This document shows, piece by piece, positions 1 through 8,964 of a stretch of DNA of 64,000 nucleotides; position 1 is the first letter of the stretch; every line of letters starts with the position of its first letter. This stretch comes from Parasedimentitalea psychrophila. Its GTDB lineage: Bacteria; Pseudomonadota; Alphaproteobacteria; Rhodobacterales; Rhodobacteraceae. Location of the stretch: NCBI RefSeq assembly GCF_030285785.1, contig NZ_CP127247.1:4735501-4799500 (forward strand), written 5' to 3'. A program made the position numbers and the translations under genes. The notes below the pieces were generated by a model that worked only from the letters and a program-made list of their open reading frames with translations, made no database searches and was not told the origin of the DNA.

Positions 1-417
1 CGGCACATCCAGAATCCGCGCCAACGTCTGTGCCAGCAGCGTTTTGCCGCAACCGGTTGGGCCGATCAGCAGAATATTGGATTTGGCCAGCTCAAGTTCC
101 GAGCCCGCCTTTTCCGCATGGTTCAGACGCTTATAGTGATTGTGCACCGCAACCGAGAGCACCTTCTTGGCTTTCGCCTGGCCAATGACATAGTCATCCA
201 GCACATCGCAAATATCCTTGGGAGTCGGCACTCCATCGGTGGTTTTCAATCCCGAGGCCTTGGTCTCTTCACGGATAATATCCATGCAAAGTTCGACGCA
301 CTCGTCGCAAATGAACACGGTTGGGCCCGCGATCAGCTTGCGTACCTCGTGCTGGCTCTTGCCGCAGAAGCTGCAGTAAAGCGTATTCTTGCTATCGCCG
401 CTTGAGTTCGTTGCCAT
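1..417 (-). CDS. clpX: ClpX, ATPase subunit of the Clp protease (N-terminal part; runs off the window)
   Basis: AAA+ unfoldase that feeds substrates to ClpP in the cytoplasm. The 139 codons present start at the ATG at 417-415 and show the ClpX zinc-binding domain with Cys15, Cys18, Cys37 and Cys40, followed by the start of the AAA+ module with Walker A GPTGCGKT near residue 120. The rest lies beyond position 1. It sits 145 bp downstream of clpP on the same strand, the usual clpP-clpX order. No odd features are seen in the part visible. Confidence 0.97.
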   Translation of the reverse strand, partial: MATNSSGDSKNTLYCSFCGKSQHEVRKLIAGPTVFICDECVELCMDIIREETKASGLKTTDGVPTPKDICDVLDDYVIGQAKAKKVLSVAVHNHYKRLNHAEKAGSELELAKSNILLIGPTGCGKTLLAQTLARILDVP

Positions 418-562
418 GGTCTACCTTTCAGTCCGCGCTAGGAGGGGGCCATCGAGCCGTCTCCCACTTCCAAAACAGCTTAGGCCAGTGCCTCAGCCGC
501 TACAATCGCAAAGTACGCCCCAGCCCTGCCGGGACGCACAAGTTTACTTGTTAAAAAGAGCC

Positions 563-1195
563 TCAGCTCTCTTCTGATTCGCCTTTAGGGCGGCTGGCGA
601 CGATCTCGTCGATCAGACCAAATTCCTTGGCCTCTTCCGGCGACATGAAGTTATCGCGCTCCAGTGCCGCTTCCACCTTGTCCAGTTCCTGACCGGTGTG
701 ATGCACATAAATCTCGTTCAGGCGCCGCTTCAGCTTCAGCGTCTCTTCGGCGTGAATCATGATGTCAGTGGCCTGACCCTGGAACCCGCCCGAGGGCTGG
801 TGCACCATTACCCGGCTGTTTGGCAGCGAGAAACGCATGCCTTTTTCGCCCGCAGTCAACAGCAGGGACCCCATCGAGGCCGCCTGACCGATCACAAGCG
901 TCGAAACCTTTGGCTTGATGTACTGCATGGTGTCGTAGATCGACAGCCCCGAGGTGACCACACCACCGGGGGAGTTGATATACATAGAGATTTCTTTGGA
1001 GGGGTTCTCAGCCTCAAGGTGAAGCAACTGCGCCACGATCAGCGAACTCATGCCGTCGTGAACCGGACCACTGAGAAAAATAATCCGCTCCTTCAGCAAG
1101 CGTGAGAAAATATCATAGGCCCGCTCGCCACGGGCGGTCTGCTCAACCACCATGGGGACCAGGGTGTTCATGTAGGTTTCTTTTGGATCAAACAT
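563..1195 (-). CDS. clpP: ClpP, ATP-dependent Clp protease proteolytic subunit
   Basis: Serine protease that forms the tetradecameric chamber served by ClpX or ClpA. The 210-aa length is normal. The catalytic triad is visible as Ser107 in GQAASMGS, His132 in VMVHQPSGG and Asp181 in ERDNFMS. The ORF opens with [16 protein letters not shown]; an internal Met at residue 9 (1171) is an alternative start, and a short processed N-terminal propeptide is normal for the family. Upstream is a 250-bp gap facing the divergent GlxA-type regulator, which must hold the promoter. Confidence 0.97.
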   Translation of the reverse strand: MFDPKETYMNTLVPMVVEQTARGERAYDIFSRLLKERIIFLSGPVHDGMSSLIVAQLLHLEAENPSKEISMYINSPGGVVTSGLSIYDTMQYIKPKVSTLVIGQAASMGSLLLTAGEKGMRFSLPNSRVMVHQPSGGFQGQATDIMIHAEETLKLKRRLNEIYVHHTGQELDKVEAALERDNFMSPEEAKEFGLIDEIVASRPKGESEES

Positions 1196-1447
1196 TTGGG
1201 CCTGCCTGCTTTGAATGTAATCGGGACCATACCCGACGATGTGTTACTTGATTCTTAGTATCGCGGCATAAGGGCCGCAAGAGGGTGGAATAAATTTGCT
1301 GATCGCCGCCGATGCGGCAGCAACTACGTCGCATTTTGCAAGTCCATGTCGCAAATTGATGGCATTCAGTGTATAACCGAGCTTACCAAACGGCAAGAAA
1401 CGCCTTCCCCGCCCTCATGGACGTCAGCCGCACCACAGGATTTCATT

Positions 1448-2455
1448 ATGCAGACAGATAGTTTTGTTCAAAAAGGGGCCGCGGCCCAGTTGGCGGTTCA
1501 ATTTGACGGCAGGGTACAGGATTTTTATTTTCTGATGCTGCCCAAGGCAACGATGCTCCCTGTTGCCGCTGCGATCGAGCCGTTGCGGATTGCCAATCAG
1601 GTCAGCAATACCGAGCTATACCGCTGGTACATCATGTCCGAAGATGGCGCCCCGGTGACCTGCTCCAACGGGATGACGGTGACGCCGGACATGCCACTGG
1701 AGCAAATTCAGCAGGACGCAGTGGTGTTTGTCTGCGCCGGTATTGAGCCACATCAGACCGCCAGCGAATCAACCATAAACTGGTTGCGCCGCGAACACCG
1801 ATTCGGCCGCCGGCTGGGGGCCATCTGCACTGGCGCGTTCGCGCTGGCCCAGGCTGGCCTGCTGCGCGGTCGGGATTTTACCCTGCACTGGGAGAATCAG
1901 CCGGGTTTCACCGAGATCTACCCGGACCTACAGCCCTCGTCGAACATCTATGAAATCACCGACACCTTACTGACCTGCGGTGGTGGCAATGCGGCCACTG
2001 ACATGATGCTGAACCTGATCGAAGTTCGTCACGGCAAAAATCTGGCGATCATTGTCGCTGATATGTGCCTGCATGTGCGCTCGGGCGGCCAGATGGCGCC
2101 GCAGAAATCCAACTATGCGGTGGCCATCGGCAGTCGCAATCAACGATTGCTGACCGCGCTGCAGCTGATGCAGGATTCGATCGAGGAACCGTTCTCAATC
2201 GCCACCCTCTGTGACCAGTTGAATATTTCACGCCGCCAGCTGGAACGGCTCTTCTCACGCTATCTGGACCAAAGCCCGATGCATGTCTATTCCGACATGC
2301 GCCTCAGCCATGCCTATGCCCTGATGAACGAGACCGCACTGTCGGTGACCGAAATCGCCCTTGCCTCCGGCTTCAACAGCGCCACGCATTTTTCCCGCCA
2401 GTTCAAACGCAAATTCGGCGCCAGCCCCCATTTCTTTCGCAAAGGCTGGGTATAG
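1448..2455 (+). CDS. GlxA-family transcriptional regulator (DJ-1/PfpI-like domain plus AraC HTH)
   Basis: 335-aa regulator. The N-terminal part is a DJ-1/PfpI-type amidotransferase-like fold with an elbow Cys in GAICTGAFAL; the C-terminal ~100 residues are an AraC double HTH (SIATLCDQLNISRRQLERLF and a second helix pair ending FSRQFKRKFG). The same arrangement occurs in GlxA, GbdR and CdhR, which in other bacteria sense quaternary-amine metabolites; the ligand here is unknown. The frame is open from 1346, but the ATG at 1448 has an AGGA about 9 nt upstream and begins nearer the conserved domain, so it is preferred. No target operon is adjacent. Confidence 0.85.
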   Translation: MQTDSFVQKGAAAQLAVQFDGRVQDFYFLMLPKATMLPVAAAIEPLRIANQVSNTELYRWYIMSEDGAPVTCSNGMTVTPDMPLEQIQQDAVVFVCAGIEPHQTASESTINWLRREHRFGRRLGAICTGAFALAQAGLLRGRDFTLHWENQPGFTEIYPDLQPSSNIYEITDTLLTCGGGNAATDMMLNLIEVRHGKNLAIIVADMCLHVRSGGQMAPQKSNYAVAIGSRNQRLLTALQLMQDSIEEPFSIATLCDQLNISRRQLERLFSRYLDQSPMHVYSDMRLSHAYALMNETALSVTEIALASGFNSATHFSRQFKRKFGASPHFFRKGWV

Positions 2456-2603
2456 CGGCAATCGGTCTTTTGGAGCCGCAGCCTCAACCCGGCCTCAACC
2501 CGATCTCAACGGGGTGTCATCGGGGTCAAGTCCTGCCGGTGAATGACCAAATGCTCGCTGAACTAATGTTGCCTAGTCGCAGCATCCGCGATAGCCTGAC
2601 ATT

Positions 2604-2783
2604 ATGAAACATGTCCCCAAAGATACCACAGATGATGCTCTTATTCAGGAATTCCTGAACAAGGGCGGCAAAGTCAGCATTGGCAAAACCAAACCTCTGC
2701 CCAGCGAGCTTGGCCTGAGCAACAATGCCTGGAACAACAAACTGACCAAAGAAGAGAAATCGGCGCGCGACAAAAAGAAGTGA
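2604..2783 (+). CDS. Small conserved-looking hypothetical protein, 59 aa
   Basis: ATG at 2604 to TGA at 2781-2783 gives a hydrophilic, lysine-rich 59-aa protein beginning MKHVPKDTTDDALIQEFLNK and ending in KEEKSARDKKK, with no membrane segment or signal. It fills the gap between the GlxA-type regulator and the U32 gene. Its amino-acid pattern and codon use look like real coding sequence and I associate similar short proteins with Rhodobacteraceae, but I do not recognise a function. It could be a small nucleic-acid-binding or ribosome-associated protein from its charge; that is only inference. Confidence 0.65.
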   Translation: MKHVPKDTTDDALIQEFLNKGGKVSIGKTKPLPSELGLSNNAWNNKLTKEEKSARDKKK

Positions 2784-2912
2784 TTTCATATCGCTGCTGC
2801 GCCTGCAAACGCAAGCACGCGCGCAAAGAACATTCCAGTTAAGAAAATAAGGGTTCACAAGCCTCGTCATCTGACATAAAACACGGCCTTCTTCCCTACT
2901 CCGGCTGGTCCC

Positions 2913-4562
2913 ATGTCCCCAAGACGTTCTGAATTGCTGATGCCTGCGGGCAATCTGCGCAAGTTGAAAATAGCGATCCTGTATGGGGCTGATGCCGTCT
3001 ATCTGGGCACCCCGGATATGTCGCTGCGCACCAAGTCCGAATTTTCGCTTGAGGACGTCATTGAGGGCGTCAAGTTCTGCCATCTGCACGGGCGGCGCGC
3101 CTATCTGACCCTGAACCTGTATTCGCACAACAAAGACATCCCCAAGCTGGACGAATATATCGACACCGTACGGCAGGTGAGCCCTGACGGGCTGATTATC
3201 GCTGATCCGGGGGTGTTTCAATATGTCCGCGAGCGGGCGCCGGAAATCCCGCTGCATGTCTCGACCCAGGCCAATATCTGTTCCTGGCTGTCGGTACAGT
3301 TCTGGCAGGGCCAAGGTGCCGATTTGGCGGTGATGGCCCGCGAGGTCTCGTTCCCCGAGCTGGAAGAAATCCGCGAAAAATGCCCGGATATCAAGCTGGA
3401 GGCCTTTGTTCACGGTGCCATGTGCATGACCTATTCGGGTCGCTGCCTGCTGTCCAATTTCATGGCTGAACGCGGCGCCAATCAGGGCAACTGCGCCAAT
3501 TCCTGCCGCTGGAACTACAAGTTCCACATGCGCATGAAAGACGGCACCGTGCAGGAGCTGATCGTCGATGACAGCAATCGCGACATGTTCGAATTCCTGC
3601 TCGAGGAAGGCGTGCGCCCCGGTGAATTCCTACCCATTCAGGAAGACGAGCGCGGCAGCTATATCCTGAACTCCAAAGATCTGTGCCTGATGCCTAAACT
3701 GGACGATTATTTGCGCATCGGCGTCGATAGCCTGAAGGTCGAAGGTCGCGGCAAATCGGAATATTATGCCGCCGTGGTGGCGCGGGCCTACCGCATGGCG
3801 ATTGATGACTATTACGCCGACCCGGAAAACTGGGATCCTTCGGACTACATGGCCGAGCTGGAAACCGTCGGCAACCGGGGCTACACGCTGGCCTTTCACA
3901 AGGGCCGGTTGACCAACCTGGCACATGGCTATGAACACACCGCCGCAATTGCCACCTGGGAATATGCCGGTGTGGTGAACGAAGTGACCGAGGATGCCTT
4001 CCTGGTTGAGGTCAAGAACAAGCTGGAACCCGGCGACGTGCTGGAAATGGTATCACCCATAGCCCGCAACACCATTCTGCTGCGCACCTATGACTACGAG
4101 ATCGCCGCCACTGGCGAACGTAAAGACGTGGTGCATGGCTCCACCAAATCGGTGGTCCGCCTGCCCTTCTCGCTGTTTGAGCAGGAAGACCAGAATGATC
4201 TGCGCAAAAACTTCCCGGCTTTCACCGTGATCCGCAAGGAACGCGCACTGACCGATGAGCAGTGGAAGCGTCTGCAACTGGACAAGACCGCCCAGGCTAT
4301 GGAGATCCGCGATTCTACCGGTGAAACCGCTTATACCCGCCGTCGCGACGCCCTGGTTGAGGCGATTGATGGGGACACCAACACCCGCCGCTTCAAAACC
4401 AACCGGGTTGGCACCCAAGGCTGCTGCGGCAAGGGCTGCAACGGCTGCCTGATCTTTTGGCAGGGCGATGAATATGCGCTGGCGCGCGACATTCTGCTGC
4501 AACGCAAGCAGGGCGAGCAACTCAGCAATGCCGAAGCCAGCGAATTCAAGCTGCCTGTTTAA
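2913..4562 (+). CDS. U32 family protein (collagenase-like fold), probable tRNA/rRNA hydroxylation factor
   Basis: 549 aa. The N-terminal TIM-barrel-like part has family hallmarks such as LLMPAGNLRKLKIAILYGAD and DGLIIADPGV. The cysteine set AMCMTYSGRC ... GNCANSCRW is the likely Fe-S ligand group of U32 enzymes such as TrhP (tRNA uridine hydroxylation) and RlhA (23S rRNA C2501 hydroxylation). The protein is longer than E. coli TrhP (about 450 aa) and carries a C-terminal cluster QGCCGKGCNGC near residue 510 that could bind a second metal site. Older 'protease' labels for U32 are doubtful. Whether it is a TrhP-type or another subfamily cannot be settled here. The ATG at 2913 is the first in frame; a second Met follows nine codons later. 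Confidence 0.85.
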   Translation: MSPRRSELLMPAGNLRKLKIAILYGADAVYLGTPDMSLRTKSEFSLEDVIEGVKFCHLHGRRAYLTLNLYSHNKDIPKLDEYIDTVRQVSPDGLIIADPGVFQYVRERAPEIPLHVSTQANICSWLSVQFWQGQGADLAVMAREVSFPELEEIREKCPDIKLEAFVHGAMCMTYSGRCLLSNFMAERGANQGNCANSCRWNYKFHMRMKDGTVQELIVDDSNRDMFEFLLEEGVRPGEFLPIQEDERGSYILNSKDLCLMPKLDDYLRIGVDSLKVEGRGKSEYYAAVVARAYRMAIDDYYADPENWDPSDYMAELETVGNRGYTLAFHKGRLTNLAHGYEHTAAIATWEYAGVVNEVTEDAFLVEVKNKLEPGDVLEMVSPIARNTILLRTYDYEIAATGERKDVVHGSTKSVVRLPFSLFEQEDQNDLRKNFPAFTVIRKERALTDEQWKRLQLDKTAQAMEIRDSTGETAYTRRRDALVEAIDGDTNTRRFKTNRVGTQGCCGKGCNGCLIFWQGDEYALARDILLQRKQGEQLSNAEASEFKLPV

Positions 4563-4593
4563 TCCCCCACAAAAACCGCCCCTGACCTGTATC

Positions 4594-4620
4594 CGCCGCT
4601 CTCATCGCATGAGAGCGGCG
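4594..4620 (+). terminator. Strong hairpin after the U32 gene
   Basis: A perfect 12-bp stem (4594-4605 with 4609-4620) with a 3-nt CGC loop lies 31 bp past the U32 stop codon. No T-run follows, so it is either a non-canonical terminator or an mRNA 3' stabiliser. Confidence 0.5.
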
Positions 4621-4794
4621 CGACCTGTCTGCCATTTGTGCCCGGTCTGGCGCCAGACAGATTGCCCCGCAGCCAGCCATCTTGATTGTTATGCGCTATC
4701 ATGAGACTAGGATTATGAAGGAATTCTCTGGTCTGGCGTTCGACCCTCGGCGGCGCAAGAACACCAACAGGCCGACAGAGGAAGAGATCCGGGT

Positions 4795-5160
4795 ATGGAG
4801 ATTGAACAGATGGCTGACCCCGAGCGGTTCCCGGACATGGCATTCAAAGACATGGCAGCCAAAGACATGGATGACATGGTGGACAACGCCAAAAGCGCCT
4901 CGGATTTTTTGAAGGCGATCAGCCATGAAGGCCGCTTGCGAATTCTGTGCCATCTGGTGACTGGCGAGAAATCGGTTGCTGAACTGGAAGATCTACTGTC
5001 GGCGCGCCAAGCTGCTGTATCGCAACAATTGTCCCGGCTGCGACAGGAACAGTTGGTCACCACGCGCCGCGACGGCAAGACGATCTATTACCGGCTGGCA
5101 GACGACCGCTCGCGCCGCATTCTGCATGTGATCCACGAGATGTTTTGCAAAAAAAACTGA
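4795..5160 (+). CDS. ArsR-family repressor of the SqrR/BigR persulfide-sensing type
   Basis: 121-aa winged-helix regulator with the ArsR core ISHEGRLRILCHL ... AAVSQQLSRLRQE ... TTRRDGKTIYYRL. Two cysteines are present, Cys52 in the ILCHL helix and Cys118 in MFCKKN. Their 66-residue spacing equals that of the persulfide-sensing pair in SqrR (41/107) and BigR (42/108). Metal-binding CxC motifs of classic ArsR are absent. The N-terminal extension (about 30 residues, Met/Asp-rich) is unusual. The start is supported by GAGGAAGAG just upstream. It precedes a secreted DUF302 protein gene. A sulfide/persulfide-responsive repressor is the best reading; the target is inference. Confidence 0.8.
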   Translation: MEIEQMADPERFPDMAFKDMAAKDMDDMVDNAKSASDFLKAISHEGRLRILCHLVTGEKSVAELEDLLSARQAAVSQQLSRLRQEQLVTTRRDGKTIYYRLADDRSRRILHVIHEMFCKKN

Positions 5161-5284
5161 TCTAGGGTCGCAGTCGCCCGCCCAGCGCGCAAATAGATTT
5201 GACCACGGGGCACACACGGCATTGTGACATTCAACAGCCTCCTGTTCGGCCTAAAAAAAGGGCCATGTCTATTGGAGCGGCCCC

Positions 5285-5761
5285 ATGATGTTCAGATCTC
5301 TCGCCTTTGCAGCCCTGCTTGCCCTCACTGCCCTATCGGCCTCGGCCGACAGCCTGCAACCGCGTGACGGCTGGGTGGTGATGGAAACCAACAAAGGCTT
5401 TGACCAGCTGATCACCGACCTAAAAGCAGCCACCAAGGCGCAGGGCATGGCGGTGGTCACTCAGGCCGGGCCAACTGCCGCCGCCGCCCGGCGCGGCATC
5501 ACCATCCCCGGCAACCGGGTGATCGGTGTTTTCAACAACGACTTTGCCGTCCGTATCCTTGCCACCTCGACCAGTGCAATGATCGAGGCCCCCATTCGGT
5601 TTTATGTGACCGAAAATCCTGACGGACAGGCGACGCTTTCCTACAAGATCCCCAGCCACGTCTTTGCCCCCTACATGGGTGAGGGCGGCAGCGAACTGGT
5701 CAAACTGGCGGAGGAGCTGAGCCAGGTGTTTGACGCGATTGCCCGGCAGGCCAGCCGCTAG
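5285..5761 (+). CDS. Secreted DUF302-domain protein
   Basis: 158 aa with a clear signal peptide (MMFRSLAFAALLALTALSAS, cleavage near ADS) followed by a single DUF302 domain: GFDQLITDLKAATKAQGM, the central NRVIGVFNNDFAVRIL strand and IPSHVFAPYMGEGG. It is probably periplasmic. DUF302 proteins have no settled biochemical role but recur beside sulfur and redox genes. This gene follows a SqrR/BigR-like regulator by 124 bp, in the same direction, so a link to reactive-sulfur response is plausible but unproven. WP-style annotation would be 'DUF302 domain-containing protein'. Confidence 0.85.
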   Translation: MMFRSLAFAALLALTALSASADSLQPRDGWVVMETNKGFDQLITDLKAATKAQGMAVVTQAGPTAAAARRGITIPGNRVIGVFNNDFAVRILATSTSAMIEAPIRFYVTENPDGQATLSYKIPSHVFAPYMGEGGSELVKLAEELSQVFDAIARQASR

Positions 5762-5862
5762 GCCTGCCCATCCCGGTCACATGGGTCACATGGGCGTGAA
5801 ACCCCTTGCACCACCCCGCCAGCTCCGCATTCTCGCAGCAAACGAGAATCGGAGATCAGTTC

Positions 5863-7476
5863 ATGACCCGCCCCACCCGCGCCGCAGATATTCTGGCCCG
5901 TCGTCTGTATGAAGCAGGCTGCCGCCACGCCTTTGGCATGCCCGGCGGCGAAGTGCTGACCCTAGTGGATGCCCTACAGGCAGCTGGCATAACCTTTCAC
6001 CTGGCCAAACACGAAAACTGTGCGGGTTTCATGGGTGAAGCCGTGCACCACAGCGACGGCGCACCGGCGATCCTTGTGGCCACTATTGGCCCCGGCGCAC
6101 TGAACGGCGTCAACGTAGTGGCCAATGCGCATCAGGACCGGGTGCCTATGCTGGTGCTCACCGGCTGTGTCGATGAGGCGGAGCAGCAGAACTATACCCA
6201 CCAGGTGCTCGACCACGGGGCGGTGTTTGCGCCGATCACCAAGGCCAGCTTTCGCCTGAACGCTGAAACCGCCGACCTGATCGCCGACAAGGCCATCGCC
6301 ATCGCCACCGAACAGCGCAACGGCCCGGTTCACATTGATATACCAATCTCGGTGGCTGACAGCGCCGCAACAGATCGCAACATCCGCCGCGCGCCTGCAA
6401 GTGACACCGTGCCCAGCGGCGCTGACCTGGCGCAGGCGCGTGACTGGCTGGCCGCGGCGGAGCGCCCGATCGCGGTGATCGGCCTGGATGCGGTCCAGCA
6501 ACAGGCCGGAGCTGCCATCCAGCGCTTTCTGGAGACCCACCAGATCCCCTTTGTCACCAGCTACAAGGCCAAGGGCATTATTGCCGAAAGCCATCCGCTG
6601 TGTCTCGGCGGTGGCGGGCTTTCTCCGCTGGCCGACAGTCATCTCCTGCCGCTGTTGCGGGTCGCAGATCTGGTGCTTTGCATCGGCTATGATCCCATCG
6701 AAATGCGCCCCGGCTGGCGCGATGTCTGGGATGTGAACCGCCAACAGGTCATCGACATCGCCCCCGAGCCTAACCTGCACTATATGCATCAGGGCGGCTT
6801 GAACCTGCTCACCAGTATCGCCCCCACCCTTGCGGCGCTGTCCGATGGGGTGGCGGCGCGCGCAACTTGGCCAGACCAGCAGCCCCAGACTGCCCAAGTG
6901 GCATTGACGCAGGCCTTTCCGCTGACCGACGACTGGGGCCCTGCGGCGGTGATATCCGAGACCCGCGCGGTAATGCCTAGCGACACTCTGGCCAGCGCCG
7001 ACAGTGGCGCCCATCGCATTTTGCTGTCGCAGATGTGGGGCTGCCATGAGCCCCGTGGGCTGATCCAGTCGTCTGGGCTCTGTACCATGGGCTGCGCGGT
7101 ACCGATGGCCATTGGCCGCAAACTGGCGCAGCCCCAGCGGCCGGTGATCAGCTTTTCCGGCGATGCCGGCTTCCTGATGGTGGCCGGAGAACTGGCCACA
7201 GCAGCTGAGATGCAACTGGCGCCGATCTTTCTGGTGTTTGTCGATGCCAGCCTGGCATTGATCGAACTGAAACAACGCCAGCGCCAACTGGCCAATGCGG
7301 CAGTTGACTTTGGTCGCCATGATTTTGCCGCCATCGGGCGCGCCTTTGGCGGTAACGGGGTGACGGTTCGCAACCGGCAACAGTTGCGCGTCGCCTTGAC
7401 TGATGCCATGACGGCACAAAGCTTCACCGTGATTGCAGCTGAAATCGAACCAGGAGGCTATGATGGTCGGATCTAA
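5863..7476 (+). CDS. Thiamine-diphosphate-dependent enzyme, acetolactate-synthase-like
   Basis: 537 aa with the three ThDP-enzyme domains: an N-terminal PYR domain with the cofactor-activating Glu in LAKHENCAGFMGEA, a central domain (about residues 190-310), and a C-terminal PP domain with the ThDP/Mg motif SFSGDAGFLMVAGE. It resembles the IlvB/benzoylformate-decarboxylase superfamily; no regulatory subunit (ilvH) is adjacent, so it is not the biosynthetic acetolactate synthase. The ATG at 5863 has GGAG 9 nt upstream; the frame is open from 5806. The last 14 nt overlap the start of a class III CoA-transferase, suggesting the two act in one pathway, for example decarboxylation coupled to a CoA ester. 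Substrate unknown. Confidence 0.8.
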   Translation: MTRPTRAADILARRLYEAGCRHAFGMPGGEVLTLVDALQAAGITFHLAKHENCAGFMGEAVHHSDGAPAILVATIGPGALNGVNVVANAHQDRVPMLVLTGCVDEAEQQNYTHQVLDHGAVFAPITKASFRLNAETADLIADKAIAIATEQRNGPVHIDIPISVADSAATDRNIRRAPASDTVPSGADLAQARDWLAAAERPIAVIGLDAVQQQAGAAIQRFLETHQIPFVTSYKAKGIIAESHPLCLGGGGLSPLADSHLLPLLRVADLVLCIGYDPIEMRPGWRDVWDVNRQQVIDIAPEPNLHYMHQGGLNLLTSIAPTLAALSDGVAARATWPDQQPQTAQVALTQAFPLTDDWGPAAVISETRAVMPSDTLASADSGAHRILLSQMWGCHEPRGLIQSSGLCTMGCAVPMAIGRKLAQPQRPVISFSGDAGFLMVAGELATAAEMQLAPIFLVFVDASLALIELKQRQRQLANAAVDFGRHDFAAIGRAFGGNGVTVRNRQQLRVALTDAMTAQSFTVIAAEIEPGGYDGRI

Positions 7477-8659
7477 ACCACTCCCACACGGCGCACTTAA
7501 GGGAGTCAAAGTTCTTGACCTGTCCCGTATTCTGGCGGGACCAACCTGTACCCAGCTGCTGGGCGATCTTGGCGCTACGGTGATCAAGGTGGAAAACCCC
7601 AAATCCGGCGGTGATGATACCCGCCAGTGGGGGCCTCCCTATGTCACCGATCAGGATGGCAATGACACCGACATGTCGGCCTATTTCATGTCCGCCAACC
7701 GCAACAAGCGCTCGGTGGCGATTGATATCGCCACGGTTGAGGGCCAGCAGACCATTCTGCGGATGGCAGCACAGGCGGATATCCTGATCGAGAACTTCAA
7801 ACCCGGCGGGCTGAAGAAATACGGGCTGGATTATGCCAGCCTGCGGGAAAAGCTGCCCGGGCTGATCTACTGTTCGATCTCGGGCTATGGGCAGACCGGC
7901 CCACATGCGTCTAAACCCGGCTATGATCTGATGGCACAGGCCTATGGCGGCATCATGTCGCTGACCGGTGAGCCGGAGGGCGCGCCGATGAAGGTTGGCG
8001 TTGGCATCGCCGACGTGATGTGCGGCATGTATGCCACCGTGGGCATTCTGGCGGCGCTGCGCCACCAGGAGCAGACCGGTGAAGGCCAGCAGGTCGATGT
8101 GGCGCTGGTCGACAGTCAGATCGCCTGGCTGATCAGCGAAGGCGCCAACTATCTGACCTCTGGCCAGTTGCCCGAACGACGTGGCAATGGTCACCCCAAC
8201 ATTATGCCCTATGGCCTGTACCAGAGCACCGAGGGTCATGTCATTGTGGCGGTGGGCAATGACAGCCAGTTTACCCGCTTCATGGAGTTCCTCGGGCTGG
8301 CCGGTCTGGCCCAAGACCCCCGGTTCTCCAGCAATCCGGGCCGCTTGCAAAACCGCGAGGCGCTGGACGACATCCTGATCCCGGCGATGAAACGGTTCAG
8401 CACTTTGGACATCATCAAGGGGCTAGAAGCCCGCAAGGTGCCGGTTGGGCCGGTGCAGGATCTGCAACAGGTGTTTGCCTCGGATCAGGTGGCAGCCCGC
8501 AACATGAAGATCGAGATGCAGAGCGAGGCCGGACCGGTGTCTCTGATCGGCAATCCGCTCAACTTCTCCCGCACCCCGGTGACCTACCGCCTGGCGCCGC
8601 GCAGCTGCGGCGCCGACAGCGACGAGATCCTGTCGGCGGAGGCCCCCTTCGAGATCTGA
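7463..8659 (+). CDS. Class III (CaiB/BaiF family) CoA-transferase
   Basis: 398 aa of the formyl-CoA-transferase fold. The N-terminal motif GVKVLDLSRILAGP, the segment IYCSISGYGQTGPH and the catalytic Asp in GVGIADVMCGMYA (about residue 177) are all present. Two Mets (7460, 7463) follow an AGGAGG; the second gives the better spacing. It overlaps the ThDP-enzyme gene, so translation is likely coupled. The pair recalls oxc-frc for oxalate, but the upstream protein does not look like oxalyl-CoA decarboxylase, so the acid that is activated here is unknown. Confidence 0.88.
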   Translation: MVGSKPLPHGALKGVKVLDLSRILAGPTCTQLLGDLGATVIKVENPKSGGDDTRQWGPPYVTDQDGNDTDMSAYFMSANRNKRSVAIDIATVEGQQTILRMAAQADILIENFKPGGLKKYGLDYASLREKLPGLIYCSISGYGQTGPHASKPGYDLMAQAYGGIMSLTGEPEGAPMKVGVGIADVMCGMYATVGILAALRHQEQTGEGQQVDVALVDSQIAWLISEGANYLTSGQLPERRGNGHPNIMPYGLYQSTEGHVIVAVGNDSQFTRFMEFLGLAGLAQDPRFSSNPGRLQNREALDDILIPAMKRFSTLDIIKGLEARKVPVGPVQDLQQVFASDQVAARNMKIEMQSEAGPVSLIGNPLNFSRTPVTYRLAPRSCGADSDEILSAEAPFEI

Positions 8660-8964
8660 CCGCACAAGCGCTGGCCAGATACCGTCGCGTTCCCGGCCAG
8701 ACACGGGCCGGACACTGGCCAGACACTGACCAGCCAAGTGTTACAGAAATTGCCAGAGCCAAGCCCCTTCCCCGTCTGCAATCGGGGGAGGGATGCCGCA
8801 TTTGCGCAAAACCGACCAGAATTACGCTCCCTTCATTGCAATTTCCGGCCCTGCACACACGTCCCTTCACCAATGCGAGAGGTGGCGTCGCGCGACGCAA
8901 TCTCATGGCTTAGTGTCATGCCAGATAACGGTAAAACCTTTTAGCGCAAGAATGGATCCCCAGT
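8660..8964. other. 305-bp gap with a degenerate GGCCAGACAC repeat
   Basis: No gene is seen. Just after the CoA-transferase stop, 8671-8734 holds several imperfect direct copies of a GGCCAGACAC-like decamer (CTGGCCAGATAC, CCGGCCAGACAC, CGGGCCGGACAC, CTGGCCAGACAC, CTGACCAGCC). No convincing terminator or promoter could be assigned in the remainder. Confidence 0.5.

Noticed and set aside
4682-4912. Plus-strand frame overlapping the start of the SqrR-like gene
   Set aside because: No RBS, Trp-rich implausible end, and it lies over the N-terminus of the regulator in another frame.
5974-7602. 542-codon open frame on the minus strand opposite the ThDP-enzyme gene
   Set aside because: It mirrors a GC-rich real gene, is His/Gly/Gln-rich, has no RBS and no family resemblance.
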